This document shows, one piece after another, positions 1 to 8,848 of a stretch of 64,000 nucleotides of DNA. The notes under the pieces are model-generated. The model was not told the DNA's origin, did no database searches, and saw only the letters and a list, made by a program, of their open reading frames with translations. Origin of the DNA: Nonomuraea sediminis (GTDB taxonomy: Bacteria > Actinomycetota > Actinomycetes > Streptosporangiales > Streptosporangiaceae); NCBI RefSeq assembly GCF_018531495.1, contig NZ_JAHDTI010000017.1:163978-227977 (forward strand). The letters run 5' to 3'. A program made the position numbers and the translations under genes. Each line of letters opens with the position of its first letter. Position 1 is the first letter of the stretch.

Positions 1-744
1 GACCTGCCGCGCCATCAGCGCGATCGACATCGAGAACGACTGGGCGAACATCGACACGAACGCGATCAGCAGGATCGGCATCAGCAGCTCTTCGCGCTGG
101 ATCACGTACCGCAGGCCCTCGCGCAGCTGCCCCTTGGCGCGCGGCACGGGCACGGTCGGGTTCAGCTCAGAGCGGCGCATGAAGACCAGGCTGGAGATCA
201 CCGCCGTGAAGGTCAGCGCGTTGATCAGGAACAGCGGGCCGGTGCCGCCGAGCAGGTAGATCAGCACACCGGCGACCGCCGGGCCGACCACCCTGGCCAG
301 GTTGAACGTGGAGCTGTTCAGCGCGATCGCGTTGGACAGGTCGCGCCTGCCGACCATCTCGACCACGAACGCCTGCCGGGTCGGCACCTCGACGCAGGAG
401 ATCACACCGAGCGTGAACGCCATCAGGTACACGTGCCAGACCTGGGCGACGCCGGTCACGGTCAGCAGCCCGATGGTCAGGGCGAGCACCGCCATCAGCG
501 ATTGCGCCACGATCAGTATCGGCCGCTTCGGGTACCGGTCGGCCAGCACGCCGCCGAACAGGCCGAACAGCAGCATAGGCAGGAACTGCAGTGCCGTGGC
601 CGTGCCGAGGGCGGCGGCGCTGCCGTGCGTGAGGTCGAGCACCAGCCAGTCCTGCGCGGTGCGCTGGAGCCAGGTGCCGACGTTGGAGACCGCCGTGCCC
701 GACAGGAACATGCGGTAGTTGCGAACCTTGAGCGACCGGAACAT
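1..744 (-). CDS. MFS transporter, N-terminal part, cut by the window edge
   Basis: The first 248 residues of a major facilitator superfamily exporter; the frame is still open at the left edge. The protein opens MFRSLKVRNYRMFLSG and alternates hydrophobic helices with short loops. The loop after helix 2 reads GGVLADRYPKRP, the MFS signature loop, and the overall pattern is that of the EntS-like/MFS_3 group of proton-driven drug or siderophore exporters. ATG 744 lies 24 bases past the stop of the MarR gene, with AGGACC upstream, so the two are one operon and the pump is probably the regulator's target. The substrate cannot be told from sequence. Confidence 0.85.
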   Translation of the reverse strand, partial: MFRSLKVRNYRMFLSGTAVSNVGTWLQRTAQDWLVLDLTHGSAAALGTATALQFLPMLLFGLFGGVLADRYPKRPILIVAQSLMAVLALTIGLLTVTGVAQVWHVYLMAFTLGVISCVEVPTRQAFVVEMVGRRDLSNAIALNSSTFNLARVVGPAVAGVLIYLLGGTGPLFLINALTFTAVISSLVFMRRSELNPTVPVPRAKGQLREGLRYVIQREELLMPILLIAFVSMFAQSFSMSIALMARQV

Positions 745-767
745 CCCGGTCCTGGGATCTTCGGGCT

Positions 768-1220
768 CTAGATCCTGCTGAGCTTCTCCAGAATCGGCGC
801 CGCCTGCCTGAGGATCGACCGCTCCTCGGGTGTCAGCTCCTTCAGCTGCTGGGTCAGCCAGGCCTCCTTGCGGCGCCGCTCCTCCTTCAGCAATGCCTGC
901 GCGGCCTCGGTCACGGTCACGGTCACCTGACGCCGGTCGGTCGGGTGGGGTGTGCGCGCGACCAATCCGCGCTCCTCGAGCGCTGCGATCACGCGCGTCA
1001 TCGAGGGGGGTTGCACCTTCTCGTGCTCGGCCAATTCGCCGGGGGTTATCCCGGAATGCCGTTCCACCGCGGCGAGCGTCGCGAACTGGGTGGGAGTCAG
1101 CGAGTGTGCCGCCGCCTGTCGCCGTAGTCGCCTGGTCAGCCGCGCCAGCGACACGCGCAGGGCTGAAGCCAGGCCTGCGTCGCTGCGCAGGTCCATCTTG
1201 GGCTGATTCTTGGTTAGCAT
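768..1220 (-). CDS. MarR-family transcriptional regulator
   Basis: 150 residues with a MarR winged helix-turn-helix: LTPTQFATLAAVERHSGITPGELAEHE leads into a recognition helix around PPSMTRVIAALEERGLV, and the wing is the typical RTPHPTDRRQVTVTVT (about residues 88-103). MarR proteins are dimeric repressors released by small phenolic or drug-like ligands. It is the first gene of a pair with the MFS exporter downstream, the classical pump-plus-local-repressor layout. An inverted repeat covers its own start codon, which suggests autoregulation. ATG 1220 is taken as the start; the internal ATG at codon 9 is possible and would give 142 residues. Confidence 0.9.
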   Translation of the reverse strand: MLTKNQPKMDLRSDAGLASALRVSLARLTRRLRRQAAAHSLTPTQFATLAAVERHSGITPGELAEHEKVQPPSMTRVIAALEERGLVARTPHPTDRRQVTVTVTEAAQALLKEERRRKEAWLTQQLKELTPEERSILRQAAPILEKLSRI

Positions 1221-1240
1221 GAGTCATTACCTTTGCTAAC
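1213..1240. promoter_or_regulatory. Candidate MarR operator over the marR-MFS promoter
   Basis: Perfect inverted repeat GTTAGCA (1213-1219) and TGCTAAC (1234-1240), 14 bases apart. Nested in it is the imperfect palindrome TTACCTTTGCTAA (1228-1240), the usual size of a MarR site. A minus-strand -10-like TATAGT lies at 1244-1239, so the repeat covers the predicted transcription start and the ATG at 1220. Binding there would block the whole MarR-pump operon. Operator role is inferred from position and symmetry. Confidence 0.65.
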
Positions 1241-1268
1241 TATATACCGGGCGCGACTATTCCATGAT

Positions 1269-1302
1269 GCCTCGTACAGCGGGCGGACCCGCCGTACGAG
1301 GC
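1269..1302. terminator. Hairpin terminator after the purine permease gene
   Basis: Arms GCCTCGTAC (1269-1277) and GTACGAGGC (1294-1302) pair perfectly, and a single mismatch leads to a further GCGGG/CCCGC helix with a CGGA loop. It lies 13 bases past the permease stop on the minus strand. There is no U-tract, as is usual in high-GC actinobacteria. Confidence 0.7.
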
Positions 1303-1314
1303 AGGATCGAACCC

Positions 1315-2745
1315 CTACAGATGCAGCAGAGCCTTGATCGGCCCCAGTGCGAAGTAGACGACGAACAGCGCGGCCACGCCCCACAGCAGCGGGTGGACCG
1401 CGCGTCCCTTACCCCGCGCCAGCTTGATCAGCACGTAGCTGACGAACCCGGCGCCGATGCCGTTGGTGACGGAGTAGGTGAAGGGCATGACCACGATCGT
1501 GAGGAAGGCGGGGATGGCCACCTCGTAGTCGCTGAAGTCGATGTCCCGCACCGAGGTCATCATCAGGAAGCCCACCACGACCAGCGCGGGCGCGGCCGCC
1601 TCGTAGGGCACGATCTTGACCAGCGGCGTGAAGAAGATCGCGATCAGGAACAGCAACCCGGTGACCACGCTGGCCAGCCCGGTCCGCGCGCCCTCGCCGA
1701 CACCGGCGGCCGACTCGATGTAGGTGGTGTTGGACGACACCGACCCGGCGCCGCCCGCGGCCGCGCCGATCGAGTCGATCAGCAGGATCTCCCTGGTGCG
1801 GGGCAACTGCCCCTGCTCGTCGACCAGCCCGGCCTGCCGCCCGACGCCGACGATCGTCCCCATCGTGTCGAAGAAGTCCGTGATGAGCAGCGTGAACACC
1901 AGCAGTACGGCCAGCAGCACCGAACCGTGGGTGAACGCGCCGATCGGGTCGAACTCCTTGAACAGCCGGAACGGGTTCTCCAGACCCGGGACGCTGTTCG
2001 GTACCGCGGGCACGTTCAGCTGCCAGCCCCCGGGGTTCTTGTCGGAGGAGGATCCGGCCTTGACGACCTGCTCGACGATCACGGCGAAGAGCGTGGTCCC
2101 GATGATGCCGATCAGGATCGCGCCCTTGACCTTCCTGGCCACGAGTATGGCCGTCACCAGCAGGCCGACCACGAACACCAGGATCGGCCACGAGGTGAGG
2201 TTGCCCCCGATGCCCATCTCCAGCGGCGGCCCGGCAGGGACCCTGCGCACGAAACCGGAGTCCACGAAACCGATCAGCGCGATGAACAATCCGATACCCA
2301 CGCTGATCGCGGTCTTCAACTGGGCGGGGATGGCATTGAACACCGCCACTCTGAACCCGGTCAGCACGAGGATGCCGATGATGACACCCTCGACGAAGAC
2401 CAGGCCCATGGCCTCTTCCCAGGTCATCTTGGTGGCGATGTTGAAGGTGACGAAGGCGTTGAGCCCGAGCCCCGCGGCCATGGCGAAGGGCACCCTCGCC
2501 ACCACGCCCATGAGGATCGTCATGATCCCCGCAACCAGCGCCGTCCCTGCCGCCACCAGGGGAAGGTTGGGGGAGGTGCCGTCGCCGATGAACTGGCCCT
2601 GGATGTCCTTGCCGTTGGCGATGATGATCGGGTTCAGCACGACGATGTACGCCATGGTGAAGAACGTGGCTAACCCGCCACGGACCTCACGGGAGATCGT
2701 CGAGCCTCGTGCGGAGATTTCGAAGAAACGGTCTATTGCGCTCAC
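1315..2745 (-). CDS. AzgA-type (NCS2) purine permease
   Basis: 476-residue integral membrane protein that should import guanine, hypoxanthine or adenine by proton symport. It shows the AzgA/GhxP pattern: an N-terminal soluble stretch with TISREVRGGLATFFTMAYI, the AAGLGLNAFVTF helix around residue 90, VGIGLFIALIGFVDSG near 150-165, and the family signature SNTTYIESAAGVGEGARTGL near 315-335. About 12-14 hydrophobic segments and the length match the family. The start is GTG 2745. It is divergent from the DUF2530 gene, so the 70 bases between them hold both promoters. Substrate range inside the purines is not decided by sequence. Confidence 0.9.
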   Translation of the reverse strand: MSAIDRFFEISARGSTISREVRGGLATFFTMAYIVVLNPIIIANGKDIQGQFIGDGTSPNLPLVAAGTALVAGIMTILMGVVARVPFAMAAGLGLNAFVTFNIATKMTWEEAMGLVFVEGVIIGILVLTGFRVAVFNAIPAQLKTAISVGIGLFIALIGFVDSGFVRRVPAGPPLEMGIGGNLTSWPILVFVVGLLVTAILVARKVKGAILIGIIGTTLFAVIVEQVVKAGSSSDKNPGGWQLNVPAVPNSVPGLENPFRLFKEFDPIGAFTHGSVLLAVLLVFTLLITDFFDTMGTIVGVGRQAGLVDEQGQLPRTREILLIDSIGAAAGGAGSVSSNTTYIESAAGVGEGARTGLASVVTGLLFLIAIFFTPLVKIVPYEAAAPALVVVGFLMMTSVRDIDFSDYEVAIPAFLTIVVMPFTYSVTNGIGAGFVSYVLIKLARGKGRAVHPLLWGVAALFVVYFALGPIKALLHL

Positions 2746-2816
2746 CGGCGCAGAGTGACAGCAGCCCCGGCCGCTCAGATAGATCAGGTGATCGGATCGA
2801 GACCTGATTGGAAGCT

Positions 2817-3044
2817 ATGGTGATTAACGTGGACAAACAGTGGCATCCTGACCCGGAGCCGATCAAGACGAACGACACGGCCGCCGTCGCCGTGGGGACA
2901 GGGCTGTGGGCGGTCGCGCTGGTGGTTCTGCTGATCTTCCGGCCCGCGCCCGAGCACACGTGGTGGATCTGGACGTGTGTGACCGGGGTCGGGTTCGGGC
3001 TCTTCGGTGTCTGGTTCGTGCGCAGACGCGCGTCCCGGAGCTGA
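2817..3044 (+). CDS. DUF2530 small membrane protein
   Basis: 75 residues from ATG 2817 (a TTG nine bases upstream and the GTG just after are alternatives). A short polar N-terminus with WHPDPEPIKTNDT leads to two transmembrane segments, GTGLWAVALVVLLIF and WWIWTCVTGVGFGLFGVWFV, and a basic tail RRRASRS that should face the cytoplasm. Size, the aspartate/proline-rich start and the two-helix layout match the actinobacterial DUF2530 family, whose function is not known. The gene is divergent from the purine permease. Confidence 0.7.
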   Translation: MVINVDKQWHPDPEPIKTNDTAAVAVGTGLWAVALVVLLIFRPAPEHTWWIWTCVTGVGFGLFGVWFVRRRASRS

Positions 3045-3113
3045 CATTAGTCACCTCCAACCGCTGTTTTTGGCTACTACCTGGGCAAAAGCGGTTCGAG
3101 CACGCTTTTACCC

Positions 3114-4610
3114 ATGAAGAAGACCGTCGCTACCTCGCTCCTGTGCGTGCTCGCCCTCGCGGGCTGCTCGGCCGCAGAGAAGGCCTCCACAGAGAAGCCC
3201 TCCCCCGGCAAGCCCGCGTCGGGGACGCCCTCCTCTTCTGGTGGCCCGATCGCGTGGGCGCCGTGCACCGATCTGACCGGTCCCGACGGGCAGCCCGCCA
3301 AGCCTGACCCCGCCGTCGAGTGCGGCAAGCTCGCCGTACCCCTGGACTACGCCAAGCCCCAGGGCGAGAAGCTCGACCTGGCGCTGATCCGCGTCAAGGC
3401 GACGGGCGACCGGCTGGGCTCGCTGCTGTTCAACTTCGGCGGGCCCGGCGCCTCCGGCGTCACCACGCTCGGCCTGGCGGCCAAGGCGTTCGCCGGGCTC
3501 GGCAGCCGCTACGACCTGGTCAGCTTCGACCCGCGCGGCGTCGACCGCAGCGCGGGCGTGAAGTGCGGCGGCATGGTCGAGAAGCTCGCCTCGGTCTCCG
3601 ACGACGTGCTCCCGATCCAGCTCGCGGGCCTGAACAAGCAGTTCGTCGCCGCCTGTGAGAAGGACTCCGGCAAGGTCCTGCCCTACGTCGGCACGATGAA
3701 CGCCGCCCAGGACCTCGACCAGATGAGGCAGGCGCTCGGCGACGCGCGGCTCAACTACTTCGGCATCTCGTACGGCACGCACCTCGGAGCCGTCTACGCC
3801 ACCAAGTTCCCCAAGAACGTGGGCCGGTTCGTGCTCGACGGCGCCCTCGACCCCTCGGTGACGCTGGAGCAGCGGGCGGTCACCCAGATGCGCGGCTTCA
3901 AACACGCCTACGACGACTTCGCCGCCGACTGCGTCAAGCGCGCCTGCGCCCTCGGCAAGGACCCCGCCGCCGTCGACCGCACGCTGCGGGACGTGCTCAA
4001 GCGCATGCCGCTGGACGTCAAGGGTCGCAAGCTCACCAAGGGCCTGGCCCAGCTGGGCATGCTCACCGCGCTCTACGCCAAGCAGACCTGGCCGGTGCTC
4101 GAGCAGGCCGCCACGGCGGCTCAGAAGGGCGACGGGAACATCCTGCTGGCACTGGCCGACTCCTACGTCGGCCGCAAGCCCGACGGCACGTACGCCACGA
4201 TGATGTCCAGCAACACCGCCATCAACTGCGCCGACACCACCGAACGTCCCGACGCGGCGGCCATGAAGCGCATCGTCACCCGGGCGACCCGCATCTTCCC
4301 GCTCCTGACGACCTCCAACGCGGGTGTCTTCTGCCAGGACTGGCCGGTCAAGGGCACGGACGAGCCCAAGCACATCGACGCCACCGGATCGGCCCCCATC
4401 CTGGTGGTCGGCGGCAAGGGCGATCCCGCCACCCCGTACGAGTGGGCCCCCAAGCTCGCCTCCTCCCTCAAGACGGGCGTCGTCCTGACCTACGAGGGTG
4501 AGGGCCACGGCGCCTACGTCAGCGGCAGCCCCTGCGTCATCCGCGCCGTCGACACCTACTTCCTCAACGGCACCCTCCCCGCCAAGCCCGCCACCTGCCC
4601 CGCCGTCTAG
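3114..4610 (+). CDS. Secreted lipoprotein, tripeptidyl aminopeptidase-like alpha/beta hydrolase
   Basis: 498 residues starting with a lipoprotein signal peptide (lipobox LALAGC, lipidated Cys18) and a Ser/Pro/Lys-rich linker. The hydrolase fold follows with the oxyanion-loop motif NFGGPGASG (107-115), nucleophile elbow GISYGTHLG (Ser219), acid in GGKGDPATP (Asp437) and base in GEGHGAY (His465). The end, with PCV and a final cysteine (YFLNGTLP...TCP), is the TAP-like C-terminal domain of Streptomyces SlpD/SlpE and Tap proteases. These enzymes remove tripeptides from N-termini outside the cell. It stands alone, with a hairpin terminator shared with the convergent gene. Confidence 0.9.
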   Translation: MKKTVATSLLCVLALAGCSAAEKASTEKPSPGKPASGTPSSSGGPIAWAPCTDLTGPDGQPAKPDPAVECGKLAVPLDYAKPQGEKLDLALIRVKATGDRLGSLLFNFGGPGASGVTTLGLAAKAFAGLGSRYDLVSFDPRGVDRSAGVKCGGMVEKLASVSDDVLPIQLAGLNKQFVAACEKDSGKVLPYVGTMNAAQDLDQMRQALGDARLNYFGISYGTHLGAVYATKFPKNVGRFVLDGALDPSVTLEQRAVTQMRGFKHAYDDFAADCVKRACALGKDPAAVDRTLRDVLKRMPLDVKGRKLTKGLAQLGMLTALYAKQTWPVLEQAATAAQKGDGNILLALADSYVGRKPDGTYATMMSSNTAINCADTTERPDAAAMKRIVTRATRIFPLLTTSNAGVFCQDWPVKGTDEPKHIDATGSAPILVVGGKGDPATPYEWAPKLASSLKTGVVLTYEGEGHGAYVSGSPCVIRAVDTYFLNGTLPAKPATCPAV

Positions 4611-4626
4611 ACCGGCTTCGGGAGCG

Positions 4627-4656
4627 TTCGGGGGCCCCTTTCATGAGGCCCCCGAA
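4627..4656. terminator. Bidirectional terminator between convergent genes
   Basis: Perfect 10-bp stem TTCGGGGGCC (4627-4636) and GGCCCCCGAA (4647-4656) around a 10-base loop. It sits between the stop of the hydrolase gene (4610) and the stop of the minus-strand GHKL gene (4659), so it can end both transcripts. Confidence 0.8.
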
Positions 4657-4658
4657 GG

Positions 4659-7600
4659 TCAGGAGAGGTCGGCCTCGGCCAGGAGGAGGGGGACCGCGGT
4701 GGGATCGCGCAGGAGGGCGGCGACCGCGAGGCGGTCGGCCCACTGGCCCGTCGCCCAGGCCAGGCCGCGTGCCAGGCCGTCGGGGCCGGAGCAGTGGACG
4801 GCGCCCTCGAAGTAGCGCCATGCGCAGGCCATGCCGTCGACCAGGAGCTTGTCGTGCTCGACGTAGGTCTCGGGCGCTGTCGGCAGCAGCGAGCGCACCT
4901 CGGCGGGCACCGGACGCTCGACGCCCTCCGAGGTGACCTCGCCGGGCGCCACCTCCCCGGCCAGCGGCAGGTCGAGCAGCTCGGAAAGCGACTCGGCCAG
5001 GTCGTAGGAGGCCAGCACCAGCGGCCGGGAGACGACCAGCTGCAGCAGGTCGGGCGCCTCGACCACGACGACGTCTTCAGCGTCGGCCACCACGATGTCG
5101 CCGCCGAGCACCGCCCGCACCTTGGACGGAGGCGCCACCCGGGAGGGGTCGACCCCCGCCAGCGCGATCCACAGCGCCCGCAACTGGGCCCTGTCGACGG
5201 AGATCTCCTGATCGGCCATCAGGTCGAGCAGCTCCTCGGGCCCGCCGTGCGAGGACAGCAGCTCGGCCAGCGTGGTCCGCACGCCGATCATGCCGAGCGC
5301 CGCCTCGTCCAGCCCGTCGGGCGCGTCGGCGTACAGCCCCTGGAGCAGCGGGTCGGCCCCGGGCAGCCGCAGCTCGCGCGGCCGCCGCCCGCCGAGCACC
5401 GGATGGTTGCCCAGCCACCAGGCCGTGTAGGAGGGGACCTCCACGCCCTGCACGCGCAGCGGCTGCAGCACCGCCCGCAGCGGCGGCCTGGTCAGCAGCC
5501 GCAGCGCCCCTTCCCAGTCGGCCACCAGCTCCAGGTCGCGCACCGCGGAGAACTCCGCCACCACCGGCGGCAGCTCGAGATCGGGCAGCAGGTCGTGCAC
5601 GTGGTCGAGCCAGTCGTCCTCGCCGTCGAGGTCGTGGTCGCAGTCGTCGTGGTCGAGCAGCACGTCGGAGTCGTTGACGACGGCGAACCCGTCGAGCACG
5701 CCGACGGCCTCCAGGACGCGCGCGCCGTACTCGTCCTCGAGCTCCTGCGCGGCGACCCCGAAGTGGGTGCCCTGCTCCAGCAGCCCGGCCAGCGCGCCGT
5801 CGCCGAGCAGCAGCTCGCCGGCGGGGTAGAGCTCGCCGTCGGTGCCGCGCAGCGCCAGGTCGGCCAGCCACGGCAGCTCGCCGGGCGCGAGCGTCGCGGC
5901 CTGGACGAGCGACAGCACGGCACGCGCCACCGGCTCCGGGTCGGCGCTCTCGAGCGACTCGGCGACGGCCGCCCGGGTCATCGGATCCTCGAGCACAGTG
6001 CGCGGCGTGGCCTCGGCGCCTCCCAGGCGCAGCAGCAGCGGGTGCGCGGCCTCCGGGTGCACGATGCGCAGCCCCAGCGCCTCCAGGTCGAGCTGGGCCC
6101 CGGTGAGGATCAGCGTGCCGCGCGGCCCGCGCACCAGTCGGCCGTCGGACAGCGGGACGGGCAGCGCGCCAAGCGACTCGGGGTCGTCGGCGGGCAGCAC
6201 CTCGTACAGCGAGCGCCACCAGGCCGGGTCGCGCCCCTCCACGGCCTCGCCCGACAGCAGGTCGACCACGTCGGCCAGCTCGACCCTGCGCACGCCGAGC
6301 GCGTTCATCGCCGGATGCCGCGCGGGCCACCCGGCGGGCAGCAGCCCGGGCACGAACCCGGCCAGCACCGCGAGCAGCTCCGCGGACCCGGCCACCACGG
6401 ACGCCTCGCGCCCGCGCACCACCCAGCCGTCAGCGTCGGGCTCGTCGACCGGGTGCTCGACCTTCCACTCGGCGTCGGGCTCGTAGACGGCCGCGTCCTG
6501 GAAGGTCGGCGTCTGCACCGCGGGCGGCGGCGGGGACAGCGCGGGCAGCAGCGGCACCTCGGGCAGGCGCTCCAGGATCGCCCGCCGGATCCGCGCGTCA
6601 AGCTCGCCCTTGCCCATCAGCGCCGGGACCAGGTCGAGCAGCTTGGGCGTCCTGGGCAGCTCGCGCAGCAGCCGGACGTAGACGTCGGCCGCCTTGTCCA
6701 CCAGGAAGTCGGTCAGCGGCCCCTTGGCGACGTGCCGCCGGTCGGTGGCCATCGGGAACGAGGCGATCAGCAGCGCGGGCAGGTCGAGCGGCTCGTCGCT
6801 CGGCGTCGGCGCGTGCACCACCTGCGGCACCGCCTTGGGAAAGCCGTCAGGCTCCCCCGAGGGCCCGGTGACCGGGACCGCCCAGCGGATGGACCAGAAG
6901 GGGCGGGCGCGCTCCTCGGTCGGGCGGTTGGCGAACAGGCGGGCGATCTCCTCCGGGGTGAAGGTGCCGGAGTCGGAGACCTCGTGCCAGCCGTCGGCGG
7001 CCACGGTGCGGGTGTCGCCGTCGAGGTCGATCTCGATGGACGACAGGGCGGGCAGGCCGAGCAGCAGGGCCGGGGACGTCTCGGTCAGCATCTGGCGGAC
7101 GGCGTCGGCGGCGGCGCGGTCGCGCAGCGGCAGCCGTACGAGGGTGTCGAAGCCGTCGGGGACGTCGACGGGGTCGGCGGGGAACGGCAGGCGCAGCAGC
7201 GGCACGTGGCCGGAGCGCGAGGTGAGCTCCGCCGACAGGGCGGGCACCGAGGCGACCAGGTCGGCCGTCTCAGCGCGGGACCAGCGGACGAACCCGGACT
7301 CCCGCGACCCGATCATCGGCTCGTCGCACACCGAGACGATCGCCGCGAAGCCGACACCGAAGCGGCCGGCCGCGCCCGCCTCGTCACGCTTGCCGGAGAC
7401 CCGCAGCGTCGACAACCCTTCCACGCCGGTCGCGTCGAGCGGCGCGCCCGTGTTGGCGGCCGTCAGCACCCCGTCGCGGAGCGTCAGCCGGAGCACCCCG
7501 GGAACTCCGGCGCGCAGCGCGGCGTCGGCCGCGTTCTGCGCGAGCTCCACGATCAACCGGTCGCGGTAACCGCCGAGGGCGAAATCCTCCTCGGCGTTGG

Positions 7601-7682
7601 CGTCCTCGCGAAATCGGGCGGGCGAGGCCGTCCAGGCGGCGAGCACTGCTGCCCGCATCCGGTCGGTGCCGAAGGTGTCCAC
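4659..7682 (-). CDS. Large GHKL (Hsp90/sacsin-like) ATPase-domain protein
   Basis: 1007 residues from GTG 7682, with GGAGG five bases upstream. The N-terminal 250 residues are a Bergerat-fold ATP site like that of Hsp90, MutL and sacsin: VELAQNAADAA (Glu46, Asn50 in the N-box), AANTGAPLD (76-83, where the usual Asp-Gly is replaced by Asn-Thr-Gly) and GRFGVGF (106-112). The remaining 750 residues are acidic and leucine-rich with an Asp/His-rich stretch near residue 665, and match no domain I can name. Homologues are annotated as sacsin-N-terminal or Hsp90-like ATP-binding proteins in actinobacteria, role unknown. It lies 78 bases downstream of DUF3027 on the same strand. Confidence 0.8.
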   Translation of the reverse strand: MDTFGTDRMRAAVLAAWTASPARFREDANAEEDFALGGYRDRLIVELAQNAADAALRAGVPGVLRLTLRDGVLTAANTGAPLDATGVEGLSTLRVSGKRDEAGAAGRFGVGFAAIVSVCDEPMIGSRESGFVRWSRAETADLVASVPALSAELTSRSGHVPLLRLPFPADPVDVPDGFDTLVRLPLRDRAAADAVRQMLTETSPALLLGLPALSSIEIDLDGDTRTVAADGWHEVSDSGTFTPEEIARLFANRPTEERARPFWSIRWAVPVTGPSGEPDGFPKAVPQVVHAPTPSDEPLDLPALLIASFPMATDRRHVAKGPLTDFLVDKAADVYVRLLRELPRTPKLLDLVPALMGKGELDARIRRAILERLPEVPLLPALSPPPPAVQTPTFQDAAVYEPDAEWKVEHPVDEPDADGWVVRGREASVVAGSAELLAVLAGFVPGLLPAGWPARHPAMNALGVRRVELADVVDLLSGEAVEGRDPAWWRSLYEVLPADDPESLGALPVPLSDGRLVRGPRGTLILTGAQLDLEALGLRIVHPEAAHPLLLRLGGAEATPRTVLEDPMTRAAVAESLESADPEPVARAVLSLVQAATLAPGELPWLADLALRGTDGELYPAGELLLGDGALAGLLEQGTHFGVAAQELEDEYGARVLEAVGVLDGFAVVNDSDVLLDHDDCDHDLDGEDDWLDHVHDLLPDLELPPVVAEFSAVRDLELVADWEGALRLLTRPPLRAVLQPLRVQGVEVPSYTAWWLGNHPVLGGRRPRELRLPGADPLLQGLYADAPDGLDEAALGMIGVRTTLAELLSSHGGPEELLDLMADQEISVDRAQLRALWIALAGVDPSRVAPPSKVRAVLGGDIVVADAEDVVVVEAPDLLQLVVSRPLVLASYDLAESLSELLDLPLAGEVAPGEVTSEGVERPVPAEVRSLLPTAPETYVEHDKLLVDGMACAWRYFEGAVHCSGPDGLARGLAWATGQWADRLAVAALLRDPTAVPLLLAEADLS

Positions 7683-7760
7683 GGTCCTCCAATGTGCGTA
7701 GGGGGCTCACGTACCCTAGCGGCCCCCACCGACACCCTTTTCCACCGCGCGCGAGGCGGG

Positions 7761-8576
7761 TCAGGAGTGGCCGAGCTCCTCGATGGCCGACTCGTCGACC
7801 GAGCCCTCCTCGACCGCGGGGGCCTCCTCCTCCATCAGGTCGAAGCCCAGGTCGTCGAGGATGGGCGAGGCCGCCTCGGCCGTCGGCGGCATGACCGCTG
7901 CCTCGGAGTGGGCGCCGCAGCCGTGGTCGGCGGCCACCACCTTGCCGTCGTCGGGGGCGTACTCATTGGTGCACACTCCGAACATCTGCCGGAGCCCACC
8001 CGCGAGCAGCCAGTAGAAGCCGCAGGTGGAACACTGCGCGGGCGCGGCGTGTGCGATCGGCGTGTGCGGCCCGTGCTCGCCAGAGTGCCAGCGCCTGGCC
8101 GCTCTGTCTCTGCCGATGGCCGAGAGCACACGGGCTCGGCCCAGGCCGTACTCGAAAATCTGCTGGCGATCGACGTCGTCGTCGGACTCGGTGAAACCCG
8201 GCGCCAGCCGGTCGTCGTCCTCCGGGGTGGGCAGCAGGTCGCCCACGCCCAGGTCGCCGGGGCGCAGCCGCTCGCTCCACGGCAGCCATTCCGGGGCGAG
8301 CAGGGCACCGGTGCCCGGCAGCAGCACGGCCTCGCTGACCGTCACGTTCTTGGCGCGGGAGGCGCGCGTGACGGTCACCGCCCACCGCCAGCCGCGGTAG
8401 GCCCGGTCGAGGCAGGCGAAGTAATGGGTGACGATGCGGTCGCCCTCGGCCTCGAAGCCGAGGTGCTCACCCGGCTCGCCTGGCGAGGCGAGTTCGAGAG
8501 CGGCCTCGCGTGCGAGCTCCACGGCGGCGGCACAGGCCTGGTCGGGCACGGCGGCGCGAGTCCTGGTCCGGGTCAT
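7761..8576 (-). CDS. DUF3027 protein with a zinc-ribbon-like tail
   Basis: 271 residues from ATG 8576 (MTRTRTRAAVPDQ), chosen because family similarity begins there and AGAGG lies upstream; the frame is open further upstream. Diagnostic stretches are VTHYFACLDRAYRGWRWAV and VTRASRAKNVTVSEAVLLPG, followed by APEWLPWSERLRPGD. Near the end a Cys/His cluster (CSTCGFYW, then FGVCTNEYAPDDGK and DHGCGAHS) looks like a zinc ribbon. DUF3027 is widely conserved in actinobacteria with no assigned function. It is divergent from the MFS gene and upstream of the GHKL protein, possibly one transcript. Confidence 0.8.
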   Translation of the reverse strand: MTRTRTRAAVPDQACAAAVELAREAALELASPGEPGEHLGFEAEGDRIVTHYFACLDRAYRGWRWAVTVTRASRAKNVTVSEAVLLPGTGALLAPEWLPWSERLRPGDLGVGDLLPTPEDDDRLAPGFTESDDDVDRQQIFEYGLGRARVLSAIGRDRAARRWHSGEHGPHTPIAHAAPAQCSTCGFYWLLAGGLRQMFGVCTNEYAPDDGKVVAADHGCGAHSEAAVMPPTAEAASPILDDLGFDLMEEEAPAVEEGSVDESAIEELGHS

Positions 8577-8848
8577 CGGGCCGCCTCTGCCGAAAGGTGC
8601 AGTTCGCTCACACTTCATTCTCACCCATCCCAGGACCTGCCGGTGCCGACAGTGCCCAACCCGTTCCAGATCCTGTACGGCGAGCGACCCGGATCCCACC
8701 CGGACGGCTCACGTGCGCCGTGGCGGCGGGCAGGCGGCACCGACTCGCCGCAAGCGCCGGTCGCGGGTCCTCGGCCGGAGTGCGGCGGGCGGCCGGAGGG
8801 GTGGCTCGCCGTACGAGATCGGCCTTGGATCGGGTAAGACTGGTAGCT

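Noticed and set aside
4794..8837. Very long open frame on the plus strand (1347 codons) opposite the GHKL and DUF3027 genes
   Set aside because: It is Gln/Arg/Gly/Val-rich with no domain and mirrors the third-base GC bias of the real minus-strand genes.
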